DNA from: Chthoniobacterales bacterium
Lineage (GTDB): Bacteria; Verrucomicrobiota; Verrucomicrobiia; Chthoniobacterales; JACTMZ01
NCBI GenBank assembly: GCA_017853515.1
Contig: JAFMJK010000152.1
Span: 1-5,571, forward strand
Direction: 5' to 3'
Length of the DNA: 5,571 nucleotides
Shown: piece after piece, positions 4,580 to 5,571 of the stretch
Position numbering within the stretch: position 1 is the first letter of the stretch
How the letters are laid out: each line of letters begins with the position of its first letter
Notes under the pieces: generated by a model
What the model was told of the DNA's origin: nothing
Seen by the model: only the letters and a program-made list of their open reading frames with translations
Database searches by the model: none
Program-made: the position numbers and the translations under genes

Positions 4580-5440
4580 TCACTCTCCCCGCGCAATGGG
4601 CGCGCGGACGCGGTTGCCCCATTCGGTCCAAGAACCATCGTAGTTGCGCACGTTCTGGTAGCCGAGCAGGTAAGTGAGCACGAACCACGTGTGGCTCGAA
4701 CGCTCGCCGATGCGGCAATAGGCCACGATGTCCTGGTCCGGTGAAAGCGCGCAGCCCTGCGTGTAGATTTTTTCCAATTCATCGCGTGACTTGAAAGTGC
4801 CGTCGTCGTTGACCGCCGTTTTCCAAGGTACGCTCTTCGCCCCGGGAACGTGTCCGCCGCGCAAGACACCCTCCTGCGGATACTCCGGCATGTGCGTGAT
4901 CTCGCCGCGGAATTCGCCGGGCGATCGCACGTCGATCAGGGGCAGGCCCTTTTCGCTGTGCAGCCGGGCGTCCTCGAAGAAGGCGCGGATCTCGGCATCG
5001 CGGCGGACGGACGGCACGGGATACTCGACCGGCGCGTAGCGCGGTTTCTCGCGGGTCAGCGGACGCCCCTCGGCCACCCATTTGTCGCGGCCGCCATTCA
5101 TGATCTTGACGTTCTTGTGCCCGAAGAGCCGGAAAACCCAGAGGGCGTAGCAGGCCCACCAATTCGATTTGTCGCCGTAGAAAATGCAGGTGGTATCCGG
5201 ACCGATCCCGTTCTTCGAGCAAACCGCGGCAAACTCGGCCGGATCGATATAGTCTCGAACTGTCTGATCCTGCAGGTCGGCCCGCCAATCGATGTGCACC
5301 GCGCCGGGAAGATGGCCGGTATCGTAAAGAAGCACGTCCTCGTTGCTTTCCACGATGCGGACCGAAGGATCGTCGAGGTGGGCGGCAACCCATTCGGTGG
5401 AAACGAGGGCTTCGGGATGGGCGTAATCGTGTTGGCTCAT
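4580..5440 (-). CDS. Thiosulfate sulfurtransferase, tandem rhodanese domains (CysA/SseA type)
   Basis: A 286-residue protein with two rhodanese domains that moves sulfane sulfur from thiosulfate to a thiophilic acceptor such as cyanide or a protein thiol, through a cysteine persulfide. The N-terminal domain (about 12-130) shows DTGHLPGAVHIDW (40-52) and NGGRDKWVAEGRPLT (115-129). Its loop reads FYGDKSNWWA, with D90 in place of the catalytic Cys, so it is inactive as in other members. The C-terminal domain (about 145-283) has LIDVRSPGEFRGE (168-180), GGHVPGAKSVPW (195-206) and the active loop YCRIGERSSHTW (241-252), with C242 as the nucleophile. The CRxGxR form fits thiosulfate rather than 3-mercaptopyruvate as substrate. 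It resembles the actinobacterial CysA sulfurtransferases. There is no signal peptide, so it is cytoplasmic. The ATG at 5440 begins just before the first domain; a longer overlapping frame to 5537 is a shadow. Confidence 0.93.
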   Translation of the reverse strand: MSQHDYAHPEALVSTEWVAAHLDDPSVRIVESNEDVLLYDTGHLPGAVHIDWRADLQDQTVRDYIDPAEFAAVCSKNGIGPDTTCIFYGDKSNWWACYALWVFRLFGHKNVKIMNGGRDKWVAEGRPLTREKPRYAPVEYPVPSVRRDAEIRAFFEDARLHSEKGLPLIDVRSPGEFRGEITHMPEYPQEGVLRGGHVPGAKSVPWKTAVNDDGTFKSRDELEKIYTQGCALSPDQDIVAYCRIGERSSHTWFVLTYLLGYQNVRNYDGSWTEWGNRVRAPIARGE

Positions 5441-5571
5441 GGACAGAGAAAGAGAATGGTTCCTGCGCCGCCCAGCGACAAGGAAAAGGAAAGTTTCCGG
5501 TCTGTGCGCAGAACTGCAAGGCGGCTTCGCCGCACAACGGAGGGGGTGGGATTGGCTGCGCTCCGCTCCGC
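5441..5571. other. Upstream region of the sulfurtransferase gene, with small GC hairpin
   Basis: The last 131 bases hold no recognisable gene. The hairpin GCGGC-TTC-GCCGC (5521-5533, five base pairs, three-base loop) is short and could belong to a dispersed palindrome or to the end of a neighbouring gene outside the window. On the coding strand the bases just before the ATG are pyrimidine-rich (CTCTTTCTCTGTCC) and contain no ribosome binding motif. No convincing promoter hexamers were found. The closest is TTGCAG (5521-5516) with a poor -10. Confidence 0.5.

Noticed and set aside
4208..4744. A plus-strand 178-codon frame spanning sufE-like and sulfurtransferase
   Set aside because: It is opposite two well-supported genes and crosses the repeat-filled gap. 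Its translation has no coherent family pattern.
4779..5537. A 252-codon minus-strand frame overlapping the sulfurtransferase
   Set aside because: It is a shifted shadow of the sulfurtransferase with Arg-rich composition. The overlapping frame holds both rhodanese domains and the CRIGER loop.

Overview
The window is a GC-rich piece of bacterial chromosome. It holds the conserved rpmH-rnpA-yidD-yidC-jag cluster on the minus strand, a divergent NYN-domain RNase gene on the plus strand, and a second minus-strand group of three genes linked to sulfur transfer and methyl transfer. The YidC has a large periplasmic P1 domain, so the host is a diderm. The L34 C-terminal tail, the low Shine-Dalgarno use and the NYN gene opposite rpmH suggest a member of the PVC group, probably Verrucomicrobiota. 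That assignment is an inference from gene style, not from a search.

Positions 1-2760: reading leftward from a candidate sigma-70-type promoter at about 2719-2747 come rpmH (L34), rnpA (RNase P protein), yidD (insertion efficiency factor), yidC (membrane insertase) and the first 12 codons of a jag/KhpB-like gene cut by the window edge. Gaps are 29, 17, 5 and 4 bases, so one operon is likely. It joins ribosome and tRNA-processing functions to membrane-protein insertion.

Positions 2760-3429: a YacP/Rae1-like NYN-domain protein is transcribed rightward, away from rpmH. It is followed by about 235 bases without a convincing gene. That gap contains a 24-base imperfect hairpin between convergent genes, the likely place where both transcripts end.

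Positions 3430-5571: reading leftward come a two-domain thiosulfate sulfurtransferase (CysA/SseA type), a 132-base gap carrying two arrays of a degenerate 7-base repeat, a SufE-like protein, and, one base after it, a class I SAM-methyltransferase-fold protein with an apparent signal peptide. The last 131 bases are the upstream region of the sulfurtransferase gene and contain a small GC hairpin.

Three things stand out. A 7-base periodic repeat (CAGNBYT) occurs at three places, including exactly in the rnpA/yidD junction. A methyltransferase-fold protein appears to be exported. None of the nine starts has a convincing Shine-Dalgarno sequence, while eight of nine have C immediately before ATG. 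I see no mobile element, CRISPR array, tRNA or rRNA, and no clearly undescribed multi-gene system.
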